The notes under the pieces: generated by a model
The model's database searches: none
Told to the model about the DNA's origin: nothing
The model's input: only the letters and a program-made list of their open reading frames with translations
Shown here: one piece after another, positions 50,301 to 62,847 of the stretch
Position numbering within the stretch: the stretch's first letter is position 1
How the letters are laid out: every line of letters begins with the position of its first letter
From: Cerioporus squamosus
Taxonomy: Eukaryota; Basidiomycota; Agaricomycetes; Polyporales; Polyporaceae
NCBI GenBank assembly: GCA_022592435.1
Contig: JABYQS010000004.1
Location: 248,001 to 312,000, forward strand
DNA: 64,000 nt
Reading direction: 5' to 3'
Program-made: the position numbers and the translations under genes

Positions 50301-50909
50301 TTGCTGAGGAGATGTATGGTGAGGATTGGGCGGCCGATTCTGGCGATGTTGCTGCTGCTGCTGAGGGAAGAACTGCGGGGGCTGCTGAAACGGCTGAGGA
50401 GCACCTTGCTGGTAGGGTACGGGAGGAACGGATCCAGGGACGGCCTGAGCAGGAGAAGGGGGGACATAAGACTGTTGGTACGTAGTCGCGCCCGCCTGGG
50501 GCTGATACGGACTGTACTGGGCCTGAGCTTGGGCCTGGGGAGGAGGAGGGGGCGGCTGGGCAACAGGAGGGGGTGGCTGGAAGTGGGCATGTTGCTGTTG
50601 AGCCGCCTGTCGCTGTTGCTGATGCTGTTGTTGCTGCTGCTGCTGCCAATTCGCGCCGTAGCCGTAGTTCGCGTAGAGTTGAGCTTGGTCGGCGGGGCGA
50701 GCGGCGGCAGCTGCCTGCTGGGCTGTCTGTGACGCGTTCCATTGTGCACCGTACGCGCCAGCAGCACCAGCCTGAGCCTGCTGAGCGGCGGCAGCGGCAG
50801 CCCAGTATGCGGAGTAGTCAGGTTGCGCGGGCTGAGGAGGAGGAGGTCCAGGAGGGAGAGGGGGTTGCTGGGGCGTGTACGCTGCTGTCGCGAAGGGATT
50901 CTTGTTCAT
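47341..50909 (-). CDS. Q/P-rich, RGG-rich protein of unknown function
   Basis: Exons 50909-49070, 48975-48182, 48125-47847, 47790-47341; phases close at 1,120 residues. The first 230 residues are Ala/Pro/Gln-rich with long Gln runs and YSAYW-like aromatic spacing, resembling prion-like domains. Residues of roughly 230-390 are Gly/Arg/Asn-rich with many RGG and RG repeats (SGRGGYQGGRGGNMSGRGRG), as in RNA-binding proteins. A short conserved-looking block follows (LTDFKIVGLKLPDLNWFWGT; SRVRMYFHTPVSPDD), then an acidic Ser-rich stretch. The C-terminal third looks folded: VSYAGATRRLVIDAEVVPKL, KVFRAEGRIEVTISLM, VPPLWRAKVPSEVQLVLYLD, and helical VLESWASNSNIGQLVERQRF. I do not recognise the family. 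Probably nuclear or granule-associated, by composition only. Confidence 0.75.
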
Positions 50910-52803
<1,894 letters not shown>

Positions 52804-52968
52804 GTTGCTGCGCACGATTCGGTCAAGACTGGTGTATAGAGCGTGCAGAGATATGAGAAGTTCAGTACGTCCAATGGGTTCAGGTCACCGTAATGTAGAC
52901 TTCAAGTTCGAGGAAAATCCGGGAAGTCGGTGGGATCGTGGGAACAAGCACGTGATAGGCGCGACTAG

Positions 52969-52991
52969 TCGCGAGTCGCGTCGCGTCGCGT
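52969..52991. promoter_or_regulatory. TCGCG array between KRR1 and PSF3
   Basis: One TCGCGA (52969-52974) followed by three overlapping TCGCGT units (52976-52991, 5-base spacing), 86-108 bases upstream of the PSF3 start. The CGCG core is the contact sequence of APSES factors (Mbp1, Swi4). PSF3 is a replication gene, the class MBF controls in yeasts, so this is a plausible MBF site; no binding data. Confidence 0.4.
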
Positions 52992-53076
52992 CCTACATAG
53001 CTCTGTGACCCCGTCCCCAGTAGTTGCAGTGTCGCATAATTACCCGGTCCACGCTTGCCGTTGAACACACGCAGTG

Positions 53077-53995
53077 ATGGAAGACGACTACTACTCTGTC
53101 GAATCCATTCTCGCCGAAAATCAGAAGATACAGTGTACATTCAAGGTGGACGTGCCGGATATGGGTCACCTCGATGGCGGCAAGTCGGGCGACGTGCGTT
53201 CGTGTACATTGTGATAACTAGATTCTGGCTAACCGCGAACCATCCAGATCAAAGCCCTTAGCAAAGTTCAGCTCCCGCTATGGATGGTTTACATCCTCAT
53301 CTACTCGTCAGTCCTCTTCGCCCTTCCGTCGGACAACCACCGCTGAATACTGACTCGTGGATCATCGCCTCTAGCGACTACGCAGACTTCACGATACCGC
53401 CGCCTTTCTCTGCACGAGTACGAAACGCGCTCAACGCAGAGGCCAAGAGTGTACGTCTGGCTGCGCTCGTGGGGCAGGGAGGGCTATGGTATGGTTTCGG
53501 ACGGATGATTATGAGATTGTGAGTACAAACAGCACATATCCTCCGGCACTCGGGGCACGCCGATGTGAAACGAGCATTGCAGACTCAACGATGTACCGGC
53601 GGCCGAGCTATCAAGACTGTTGACAGACGTGTGTCCCACCCTCATCACGTCCCCGCCGCCTGACTGACCATCCTCTGCACCCTGCACCCATCGCCTTCCG
53701 GCACAAAGACCTTCCACAAACGCCTCCCCGAAGTCATTGACCAAGCACAACACTTCGCATCCCTCCAGGGTACCACAGGAGGTAGCTCGCGCGGCGGTGA
53801 TGCCAGTATCGCAGCTTTCCGAGAGGGCATGGATGGCACCGAGAGAGAATGTGCGTACCACTTTTCGCTCTCGCGTTGATTCCCCTTCCACTCATTGTCT
53901 TCTTCACCTCTCTGCCAATAGTGTTCCAGCTGGCGCAGGAGAGTGCGAAAAGGACGAAACTGTGGTACGAGGCCAGTGACCGAGGACGTCGATGA
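53077..53995 (+). CDS. PSF3: GINS complex subunit PSF3
   Basis: Part of the GINS tetramer that joins Cdc45 and MCM2-7 in the replicative helicase. Exons: 53077-53193, 53248-53306, 53375-53518, 53583-53628, 53709-53850, 53922-53995; 193 residues, the normal family size. Diagnostic sequence: the start MEDDYYSVESILAENQKIQC, then VPDMGHLDGG, VQLPLWMVYILIYSDYADFT, PFSARVRNALNAEAKSVRL, GGLWYGFGRMIMRLLND, and the C-terminal LFQLAQESAKRTKLWYEASD. Intron 4 is 80 nt, the others 54-71 nt. A TCGCG array lies just upstream. Confidence 0.94.
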
Positions 53996-54076
53996 TTAGG
54001 TTGGTGGCTTTGTGGTGGGAATGTGTGTGTAGGATAGACTGTAGGATATTCATTCCACGAGGAGGGCGATTGGAAC

Positions 54077-54473
54077 TCATTCCTCCTTGAGTTTCGAATT
54101 ACTCTTCTCCACGCTAGGACCTGGATGGCTCTGCGTGGGCTCTTGAGCGCGTACGCTCTGTAGTTCAGCGACGAACCTATGGGCAAAGCAAGGTGAGTGA
54201 TGACAACAACGACGCTCCGTGGAACACCACGGACCACTTCACACTAGCCCACAGGCATCCGGTGATGGCCATCAAGAAGATGAAGTGTATGCTCCCGCGC
54301 GTTAGAAACAGGAGGCCGAGGAATATGAGCAATAGTGTTGCCAACACGCCGTCGACGATGGTGAGGAATAGAGGATTGAGAGACGAGCCAGGAGTGAGGA
54401 TATTGGAGATAAAGTCGCCTGATAAACCATCTTGCGAAACCTCTGGAGTTGCATCGGAAGTGATGTTGCTCAT
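54077..54473 (-). CDS. PKR1: V-ATPase assembly factor PKR1
   Basis: Small ER membrane protein needed to assemble the Vo sector of the vacuolar ATPase in yeast. Two exons, 54473-54235 and 54176-54077, joined across TG/G to rebuild a Trp; 112 residues. Two membrane segments are evident: NPLFLTIVDGVLATLLLIFLG at about residues 33-53 and SIHFIFLMAITGCLWASVKW at about 61-80. The family hallmark KWFVAEL follows the second helix, then a polar tail. Divergent from TFC1, start codons 187 bases apart. Confidence 0.85.
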
Positions 54474-54660
54474 AGCTGATCGAGTACTGGATGGTAGTGG
54501 GAGACAGAAGTCTGACGTCTACTGTAATCTCAACCTCATTGCTGCCAGTTGCTGCCAGTGCAAGACTCGGGTCGCGCGAATGCACACACGTGACTGGACG
54601 CGTCTCTAAATCGCGCCTCGCCGGAGTCGCGCGTGCTGTCTTCGCATCCTACCCTTAACC

Positions 54661-56971
54661 ATGGACATCGATAGGCAGCCTCACGCTGGGCCTCCGGGAC
54701 CTGTCGCAGGACCTTCAACGCAACCCTCCAACGCAGACTGTGACAGCGGCGCACCCGGTCCACCTGCTCCCGAACGTCCATTGACCGGCACGCACTTCTA
54801 CTCAGTTGAGTACCCAGGCTTCGTGAAAACTGCGTCCGCACCACTCGCAATCGAACGCCTCGGAGGTCAGCAAGCAATTGAGACAGCGTTCAGGCGCGCG
54901 ACGGGACGGGATCGTGTTGAGTCGTTGTTGGAGCTACGCCTGAGGCCAGGCAACCCATATGCGCACCCGGTGTCGGGTGAGGTCGTTCCGACCAGTAACA
55001 TTGTCCTGAAAGTGGTCAAGCGCAAGCGGAAGAGAAAGGATGGCGATTCGTACGATGGCCCGATTGGCGAGTATACTGTCCAAGCAGTAGGCGTCGTACC
55101 CAAGACTGCACGATTCAGGAGTAAGTGCTTGAGAGAAGGGAACGTTCGTACATGTGCTGAATATGAGGTGCTTCTAGGCATGGCCGACTTCCAATACCAA
55201 CCAGATATGTCCGACCCTGTCGCGCAGCTGCGTAGCTCTATGGACACCATGGATGGTAAGCATATCAGTTCTGCGCACGAGATGTATCGCGCTCACGCGT
55301 ATCCGCCAGTGGATGGTATCCTGCGATATCATATACCGCCAGAGAAAGAAGACTACACCGTCTCCGAGGCGGATCCCGCGGCTATGGATATCGACCCACA
55401 ACTTCTCGGTGATGGCGAAGTTCCCGCCGGAGGGGTCCGGACGAGGAGCAACCTGCGACTGTTTCCTCCTCCGTTGTTCAGCCGACAAGGTATCCCACAA
55501 AACTACAAGTGCGTTATATTCGAATCCACTTCTCGCAGTCCCTGGCTTAAGCATCTTCACTCTGTAGCTACAAGGCAAACACCGCTTCAGTTGAGACTAT
55601 CGTCGTGGACGACGACACAGGCGAAGAGAAGAAGAGACTTATCAACCGGATGCGTTGGAAGGGCTTTGGACCTATCTCCGTATCGTATGCGGAGAAGAAT
55701 GTGAGTTTAGAAACGCTGCGTGTCCCGACCGCGAATATGACAGACTACCGCAGGTACCAGACAAGCCATCTGCGACGGTCGAAGAACAGCGCGACCAAGC
55801 AGACAAGAAGATTATGGGAAGGCTGGAGGAGGTGCGACCGCACCCTATTTCGCTATCCGACCAAGTTGCTGACGCCGTGGTAGCTATTCCAAGAGCGTCC
55901 TATCTGGACCCGGGCAGCCATTTTCAACCAATTCCAACCCTTGGAAGTGCGAGACATCATCAAGTATGTCGTCCGCCCTGACTCATTGCTCTCAGGCTGA
56001 AGCAGCGACAGCTCCAAGTATCTCCTCCCGTTGGTGTCGTACGTCTTCGAGGACGGGCCGTGGAGAGATACATACGTTCGCCTCGGATACGACCCTCGTC
56101 AAGACCCGGAAGCACGATTGTCAGCATCCCGTGCGCTATCGTCAATTCCTGAACATACTAACCAGTCTTCTCTAGCTACCAACGCCTATACTTCCGCAAC
56201 CTCAACCACCCCATTGTACGCCCATCCGTAGTCACCCGCCGACAAGAGCAACGGAACGAGTCCGCGCAGGCCCGCTTCTCCGGAATGGACGAGCGGCGGT
56301 CGCACATATTCGACGGAGAGACGGTCACTTCTGAGACCGCGGCGTTCCAGCTATGTGACATCACCGACCCGATGCTCAAGGAGATGGTCGAGGCCGACGA
56401 CGAGGACTCGCTGCGTGACACTTGCAACGAGCGCGATGGGTGGTACACGACGCATGCACTCGAGCGCATCAAGACGATCCTTCGCCACAAGTTCTTCTCG
56501 CTTCTCGAGGGTCACATCCCAACCCGAGAAGAGTGCGAGAGATTACTTGTGCCGCAAGAGGGTACCGACAAGCTGCCCTCGAGGTATCGGCCCAAACTGA
56601 AGTTCGGGAAACACAACATGGCGAAGGGTGCTCTGCGTCCGGAGGATGCTGCTGTCAGTATGACCTGGTCAGACGTAGATGATGTGACTGATATTTCCTC
56701 GTACACAGGCCCAGCGACTCATGACCGCAATCGAACAGCAGAGGAAGACGTTTCCGCCGCGATGACGGACAGCAGAGCCAATCTATCCTGGGTAAACGCA
56801 GCCACTGATACCATATACTCCGCCCTTCGTCACCGGAATGCCGAGTATGTCTGTTCCTTGGTTTGCAGTTGTACAATTATACTATCCCGTTTCTGTGCAT
56901 CACGTATCGCGCAAGAGGTCCAGAGTGTTTTAAGGGATTTTCGATTTCTGCTCGATAGGTCCTATGCATAG
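54661..56971 (+). CDS. TFC1: TFIIIC subunit TFC1 (GTF3C5-type)
   Basis: Subunit of RNA polymerase III factor TFIIIC that recognises the A box of tRNA genes. Exons: 54661-55120, 55178-55255, 55310-55508, 55568-55700, 55754-55831, 55884-55963, 56012-56119, 56176-56971; 643 residues. Landmarks: HFYSVEYPGFVKTASAPLAI and ELRLRPGNPYAHPVSGEVVP in the N-terminal dimerisation region; KVVKRKRKRKDG; MADFQYQPDMSDPV; DGILRYHIPP; FQERPIWTRAAIFNQF; LLPLVSYVFEDGPWRDTYVR with LGYDPRQDPEAR; and the C-terminal RLYFRNLNHP. Residues 600-643 run through sequence that does not look conserved, and an unseen intron near 56843 could change the true C-terminus. Confidence 0.88.
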
Positions 56972-57878
56972 CGGCGAGTGCATACACAGCATGATCGTGA
57001 AGGTGGTGTTTTACATGTAACGACGTCGCCTTGCGCGAGAATCAGGTCGGCCCTCCTCCCAAGAGCTCGGCCTCTGCAAGTGTCTCCTACGGATGGAGTC
57101 ATGGGCAGTGTGGGAGGAAATCATGATGCCGCCTTCTGCTCGGCGCGAGCTTTTCTCTGAACGAGTAACGACACTTGCATGAGCGCGTTTCCAGGCAAAG
57201 GGAAGGAGTACCACGCACCGAACCAACCAACGCAAACCTCGAGTTGCGGCGGAACTGCAAAGATACCCAACACCCGTCAAGACATCATCTCCGTAAGCCT
57301 TGCTCTCTAACGCACCTTGGGATCAACCTGACGAGCACACGTTCGTTAGGTCACTCATCTGGTACACGTAGAGCACATCAAGACGTACACCCTTCATGGA
57401 CCGCGTCCTGTGGCTCTGGGGCTTCTTGATGCCGTTCCGGTGAGCCTTGCGGCTCTGGTTGTGGTTGGTATGGCTTAAACACGGGTCGTCAGCACATCGT
57501 CCTGCGAGATGTATGTCATCCACAGTACTTCTTGGACTTGGCCATGGCGACGTCGGGTTTGGCTTGAGGATGAGTGCTGCTCTGTGCTGCTGTGCGTACA
57601 CCGGGCGCTCCACCGATTCACAAAGGGCGTGAGAAGTTCTGCAGAGGGTGGCTGAGCAACTATGCAGTTCATGCCTCGGCAACAGCCGGATTACTGTATC
57701 AGGACGCCCATCCAGATGTGAGAGGTTAAATGATGAGGTACTCAGTACTCAGTCCTCAAGCCCCCAGTACTTAGGAGTACATCTTCGAGTTCGAGCGCTG
57801 ACAAGGTGGTGAGAACAAATTATAGCAAAAGTTTGGAGGAGGTTGACAACTGCCAAAAAGGCAGATATATACTTCCAA
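56972..57878. other. Intergenic between TFC1 and tRNA-Ile
   Basis: No protein gene recognised. It contains the downstream flank of the tRNA gene, including a T5 run on the minus strand at 57855-57859. Confidence 0.45.
57855..57859 (-). terminator. RNA polymerase III terminator of tRNA-Ile
   Basis: A run of five T on the transcribed-sense (minus) strand begins 20 bases after the tRNA 3' end, the usual Pol III stop signal. Confidence 0.6.
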
Positions 57879-57952
57879 TGGCCAACGCCGGGATCGAACC
57901 GACGACCTTGGCGTTATTAGCACCACGCTCTAACCAACTGAGCTAGTCGGCC
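57879..57952 (-). tRNA. tRNA-Ile(AAU): tRNA-Ile, anticodon AAU, no intron
   Basis: 74-nt cloverleaf on the minus strand. Acceptor stem GGCCGAC pairs with GTTGGCC (one G-T), followed by discriminator A. D arm TAGCTCAGTTGGTTAGAGC contains the A box; T arm GTCGGTTCGATCCCGGC contains the B box (GGTTCGATCC). The anticodon loop CTAATAA gives AAU, which is read as Ile (after A34-to-inosine editing decodes AUU/AUC/AUA). No intron after position 37. Confidence 0.95.
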
Positions 57953-58381
57953 TCAAAATGTAAGCATGCATTATGTTATCAATCCGTGTTGCAGCAAGCT
58001 GCCTGTAAAAGAGTCGTCCGTCTTTACTCCTGCTCACTCGGTGGCGCAGTGTGCCACAGTGTTCTCTACCCTTGGACATCGCCGGCACGATACATAAGTA
58101 TTGAGTGGGAATTGGGTCGGCCGGGGTCGCCTGATCGCAGGAGGCGGCTGGCGGTGGATATCTAAGAGCTGAGTGGAGGATGGATGACGTCTATCTGCCG
58201 TCACCAAGAAGAGCAATGCCTGCGTAACAACTTGCGCTGATCAGCGAAAGGCAGCGAAAGGCCCTCACCTGCAAGGCATATAAGAGACCTGCACCAATCG
58301 TGCGGTGGCTCTTGAACTCAAGAAGTACTCACACACCCTTCTCGGTCTTCTCACTTGACTGTAATTCCCGTATAACGCACC
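57953..58381. other. Upstream region of SDR copy 1
   Basis: No gene recognised; holds the tRNA upstream flank and a TATA-like element near 58278. Confidence 0.45.
58278..58284 (+). promoter_or_regulatory. TATA-like element of SDR copy 1
   Basis: ATATAAG about 100 bases upstream of the ATG at 58382, followed by a pyrimidine-rich leader; a plausible TATA box by position. Confidence 0.4.
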
Positions 58382-59585
58382 ATGTCCTCACTGAAGCCAG
58401 ATACCACCAATATCGCCACGCTCATGAGCAGGCGATTCAAGCCAGAGCAGATCCCGGACTTGACAGGACGTGTCGCGCTCGTCACCGGAGGATCGGCCGG
58501 TATAGGCTTTCACGACGCGGCGGCTCTCGCGCAGCACAACGCGAAGGTGCTGATCTGTTCGGCGAATCCGGAGCACGGGACGAATGCGGAGAAGGAACTG
58601 AACGAGGCTCTCAAGCAGAGCGGTAGCACGGGTTCTGTGCACTGGAACCAAGTTGACTTCGGAGACCTGAAGCAGGTCGATGCGTACGCCAAGCGAGTCG
58701 CCGAGCAGGAGGAGCGTCTTGACATCTTGATCCTCAATGCAGCTGTCGGACAGGCTCCGTTTGGTCTGACTGCTGATGGCCTGGAGAGGCACTTCGAGGT
58801 AGGCAAAAGTCGTGGATCGTGCTGCATAAGAGATGAGTACTGACGAAAGTGATAGGTCAACAACCTGGCTCACTATGTGCTCGTCAACCGGGTCCTCCCT
58901 TTGCTAAAGAAGGCGGCGGAGAACGCGCCCCCGCTGAGCGTTCGCATCGTGTGCCAGAGTTCGAAGATGCACAGCATGGCGCCTAGCTCGACGCAGTTCG
59001 CGTCGAAGGAGGAGATCAACCAGGACATGGATGGGTCGAAGCTGTGAGTTCTCTGCAGATCGGAAGCGTGCTACTCACGGCTAAATATTGCGCTCGCATC
59101 ATACAGCTACGGACGGTCGAAGGTTGGCATGATCCACCTGGCTCGCCAGCTAGCACAGCGCAAGTTGTCGGGTCTGCCGAACCCCATCCTTGCGATATCT
59201 GTGCACCCGGGAACTGTGGACACCGACGTGCAGAAGACCTGGGTGGAGAGTTACGGGAAGGTCATCGGTGGTGCGCTTGAGGGATTGAGCAGAGGGTTAG
59301 GAAAGAGCGCCGAGGAGGGAGCCGAGGCCAGTCTCTGGGCAGCGACGTGCACGGACATCAACGAGAGCAACTGGCAGGAGCAAGAGGTGAGCGTGGGCGC
59401 GAAAGGGTGAGAGGCTCATACTACGACTCACGTGCACATGACATGTGCTGCAGGGGAACTTCTTCATGGAGCCATACGGAAAGCCGAATCAGTCGCAGAG
59501 CAAGGTAGCCGACGACCAGACTGTCGGTGAGAACTTCTGGAAGTGTGCGCGAAATAACGGAGGACTCCTCGGGAGCGCGGAGTGA
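58382..59585 (+). CDS. Short-chain dehydrogenase/reductase, copy 1
   Basis: NAD(P)-dependent oxidoreductase of the retinol-dehydrogenase/WW-oxidoreductase-like SDR group; substrate unknown. Exons: 58382-58798, 58856-59043, 59107-59386, 59454-59585; 338 residues. The cofactor motif is GRVALVTGGSAGIG (TGxxxGxG) at about residues 29-42. LDILILNAAVGQAP stands at the NAG position with Ala replacing Gly. The catalytic YGRSK (YxxxK) is built across the second intron. HPGTVDTDVQ follows, as is usual after the catalytic site. A TATA-like element lies 100 bases upstream. A close paralogue follows 417 bases downstream. Confidence 0.9.
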
Positions 59586-60002
59586 CCTATCACTGCGTTT
59601 GACCCCGGTTAGTGGAGCGCGAGTGTCTCAGGAGAAAGCAGTAGGTGCACGCTGTTGTCGACCATGATCAGAATATTCAGAGCGATGACTACGCCGAAGG
59701 CCTTGTATATACGTACAGCCTTGTACGAGTATGGAGGAACCCATGCAGGTCTGTCGAGCGGAGCGTAGTAGTAGCATCCACAGACCGAGGACGACTGCGA
59801 CGTCGTCCGATATGGCGAGTGCCTTGCCATAAGCGGACGCGACGTCGACCTTCGACGAGCAGCGTCATAGCTCGAGCGGGGGTATTTATGTCGAGGACAC
59901 TCTGGACAGACGTACCATGCATCTTGTCTGTCGACTTCCAAGAACCCTTCGTCCGACCCCCCTGCGCATCGTCAACGTCCCCAGCACCAGACGCCCCTCG
60001 CC
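59586..60002. other. Spacer between the two SDR genes
   Basis: 3' flank of copy 1 and promoter of copy 2; no gene recognised. GGTATTTATG near 59881 may act as a TATA-like element. Confidence 0.4.
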
Positions 60003-61180
60003 ATGGCTTCCATGATGCCCGATACACTCAACCCCGCAACTCTTCCAGCAAACGCTTCAGGCCCGACCCAATCCCCGACGACTTTCGGGCCGGGTCGCGC
60101 TCGTCACCGGCGGGTCTGCTGGTATCGGATATTGGGACGTCGCCGCTTTGCCCAGCACAACCGAAGGTCCATTTCCTCTCCGCTAACCCCGACCACGGTC
60201 GCGAAGCCGAGGCGAACCTGAACACCGCGCTCAAGCAAAGCGGCTCGAAGGGTTCCTTCGTCTACCACCGGGTTGACATGAGCGACCTCAAGAAGGTCAA
60301 CAGCTGGGCGAAGAAGTTCGCTCAGCAGGAGGACCGCCTCGACATCCTGATTGCCAACGCAGGCATTGGGCAGGCACCGTGGGGACTCACGGAAGACGGA
60401 CTTGAGAGGCACTTCGAGGTGTGTACACGTTCGCTATGCCAGCTGCCCTAGATTCACCGCATATATGCAGGTCAACAACCTCGCGCACTACGTCATAGTG
60501 CTCCAGTTGCTCGAGCTCATACAAAAGACAGCCGCCAACGCGAAGCCCGCAACCGTCCGCATCGTCATGCAGAGCTCGGAGATGCACCGATTCGCGCCAT
60601 CGGGCGTCAACTTCGCATCGAAAGAAGAGATTAACGAGAAGGGCGACGGTACCCAACTGTGAGTGTTGACTGACCTCGCTGTATACGCTCCAATGCCTGA
60701 TTTACGTATTCAGCTATGGGAGGACGAAGCTCGGACTCATTGTCTTCGCGAGAGAGCTCGCCCGTCGCAAGCTCAACGAGGGTAACCCCATCCTCTCCAT
60801 TTCAGTGCACCCTGGTATGGTCGACACCGAAGTCCAGAACGCGTGGCACCAGTCCTACGGGGCGCTGGGCACGGTCATAGACAAGCTCAGCCGCCTCGGC
60901 GGGAAGAGCGCGGAGGAGGGTGCGGAGGCGAGCCTGTGGGCTGCCGTCAGTACAGACATCAATCAGCTGAACTGGAAGGAGTACCAGGTACGAGCTCGAG
61001 TGGTTTTCACGAACGGCTGCTAACGCCGCCTCCGGCCACGGGCAGGGCAAATACTACACGGAGCCCTACGGGACGCCGGACCAGGAGAGTAAGCAGGCAA
61101 AGGACCAGACGGTCGCGGATAATTTTTGGAAGCTCTGCTCCGACCTCACCGAGAAGCTGCTGGGAGAACGGTTGAACTGA
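60003..61180 (+). CDS. Short-chain dehydrogenase/reductase, copy 2, N-terminal exon frameshifted
   Basis: Tandem paralogue of the preceding gene with the same four-exon structure: 60003-60418, 60471-60658, 60714-60987, 61046-61180. From codon 60 on it reads well: LDILIANAGIGQAPWGLTED, VNNLAHYVIVLQLLELIQKT, YGRTKLGLIVFARELARRKL (YxxxK intact), HPGMVDTEVQ. Exon 1 is broken. The conserved protein can be followed only by changing frame four times in about 120 bases, near 60045, 60087, 60151 and 60161: MASMMPDTLNPATL, then SKRFRPDPIPDDF, then GRVALVTGGSAGIGYWDVAA, then AQHN, then KVHFLSANPDHGREAEANL. Each change is a single missing base, and restoring four makes the coding length a multiple of three. 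Pseudogene or sequence errors; the short remaining frames do not encode a Rossmann fold. Confidence 0.8.
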
Positions 61181-62847
61181 GTGTGTATGAAGTATTGGCG
61201 CGTTGAAAGACTGTACGATAGTTCGTCGACCGATGACCAGACGCAAAGATGTTCCGTATTACAGCAGTCAGACTCGTTGTATGGTTCACGAGGCGGCGGC
61301 TCGAAACCTGTTGGCAATGTTCATAACATTAGTCCGTGAGTGTGTTACGTAAGCCGGACTGGCCGACGATCGCAGCTGTTGTGCCTGGGTGCTTCAGCAC
61401 ACCGACAGGTGCTGTCGAGAGGATTATATGGCACCAAGACGCGATGCTAGAGTGCAGGACACCCTGCTGTGCAGTCACCTTGTACTTAGCGCATTGAACA
61501 AGCTGGCTGGTCACCAGATCAAGGACCCACCGGTATTCCTGCCTCCGGAGTCGGGACGCTGTATGGGCCCCGCAGCACAAGTCTTGATACAACCACATGG
61601 GCGCTACCGCCATGCATTGCATGTACGTAGACACGAATCTGCAAGCTATTTTGGGTGATCAATGGCGCACGTTCAAACTTCGAATGTGACTTCTTACATT
61701 CAATATCCTGCGGCGCCTTGCAGGTTGAGGTATGTATACGTGTACTGAAGGGGATGCGGGATGACATCATCAGGGATAGTCCTCTCAAGCTGTGTACGAG
61801 ATGGCCACGTTGTGCCGGCGCTGTGATTGTAGCATTGACCACATCAATACACATGTCGAGGAATACAGTCATTCGACTATGGTTGAACGTACCAGACATG
61901 TCACGGAGCCAACCCTATCGCACAATTGTCTCACTGCGAGTGTTTCGACACCTTACAAATGTGGCGGTATGCTTTGGGTGTGCTGCACACCAGCGTATGC
62001 ACATAGAGGCAGAAGTGCCACGCCGCTTGACATGGACAGCTTGGGTGCCCGACGCAACCGTATACGTCTATAATGATTGTCATGTCATGATCCAACTTCC
62101 GGTAGATCATATGCCGGAGCGGACGCTCACCTCTCCACACGAGTAGCCTAGAACAAGGCAAGCACGAAGCTTAATCTGAGCGTTGTGCAGAACCTTGTGT
62201 GTGTGGCCTGATGTGATGCGATACGTTCCGCCGACCTCAGGCGCAAGGGAGCGTGGCAGGCGAGTTATGTCGTCCCGAACGCTGGAACGCCAATTCGTCG
62301 AGAGTCGCTCGATCCAACGCGAGTTCAAGTTGGGCAAATATCTAGTCCCTGCTATAACGGGATGGTATCCATGTGGAGGACTGCAGACACAACGGGATTG
62401 TGTAGGCCATATAGGAACGAGACGAGTTTGCACCGGGAGCAAGTACTGCAAGTCACTGGCAGGACTATTTACATGCCAGTGGTTTCGAGAGACCGTATCC
62501 TGATTCCCACGGTCCAGTCTGACCAAGAAAGCCGCCCGGAAGGTAGCCACCCATGCCGAGTCGGACAGCTGTGTCTGTGCATCTCATCCTCCTACTCCTC
62601 GTAGTGCTGTCCTGTGTCCCTCTTGCCGTACCCTGATCTGAGCCTCAGGTGAGCACAGTTCCTCCTTTCAATGCCAGCGATGACGCAGAGTGGAAGCGTA
62701 TGCTCGACCTGCAAAAATGTTACCGCGGGGTTGAGGAGACGACTCTCAATGTTCTAGATACTGCTGAGGCTTTCACATCTAATATGCACGTGTCACCGTG
62801 CGCTACGAAGCTGGTACTGACGCAGCCCTGTGCAGTTGCGACGCGTC
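61181..62847. other. Intergenic,about 1.7 kb, no gene recognised
   Basis: A 163-codon open frame at 61655-62146 (+) and a 147-codon frame at 62107-62550 (-) overlap each other. Neither shows a motif or a sensible exon context, so neither is called. Confidence 0.4.

Larger units (their letters stand above)
58382..61180 (+). repeat. Tandem duplication of an SDR gene
   Basis: Two head-to-tail SDR genes with matching intron positions and phases (exon 2 is 188 nt in both). Protein divergence is clear, so the duplication is old. Confidence 0.85.

Noticed and set aside
57855..57952. tRNA intron after the anticodon
   Set aside because: The cloverleaf is complete at 74 nt with a normal 7-base anticodon loop.
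61655..62146. 163-codon plus-strand frame upstream of SSU72
   Set aside because: No recognisable family or membrane pattern, overlaps an equally long frame on the other strand.
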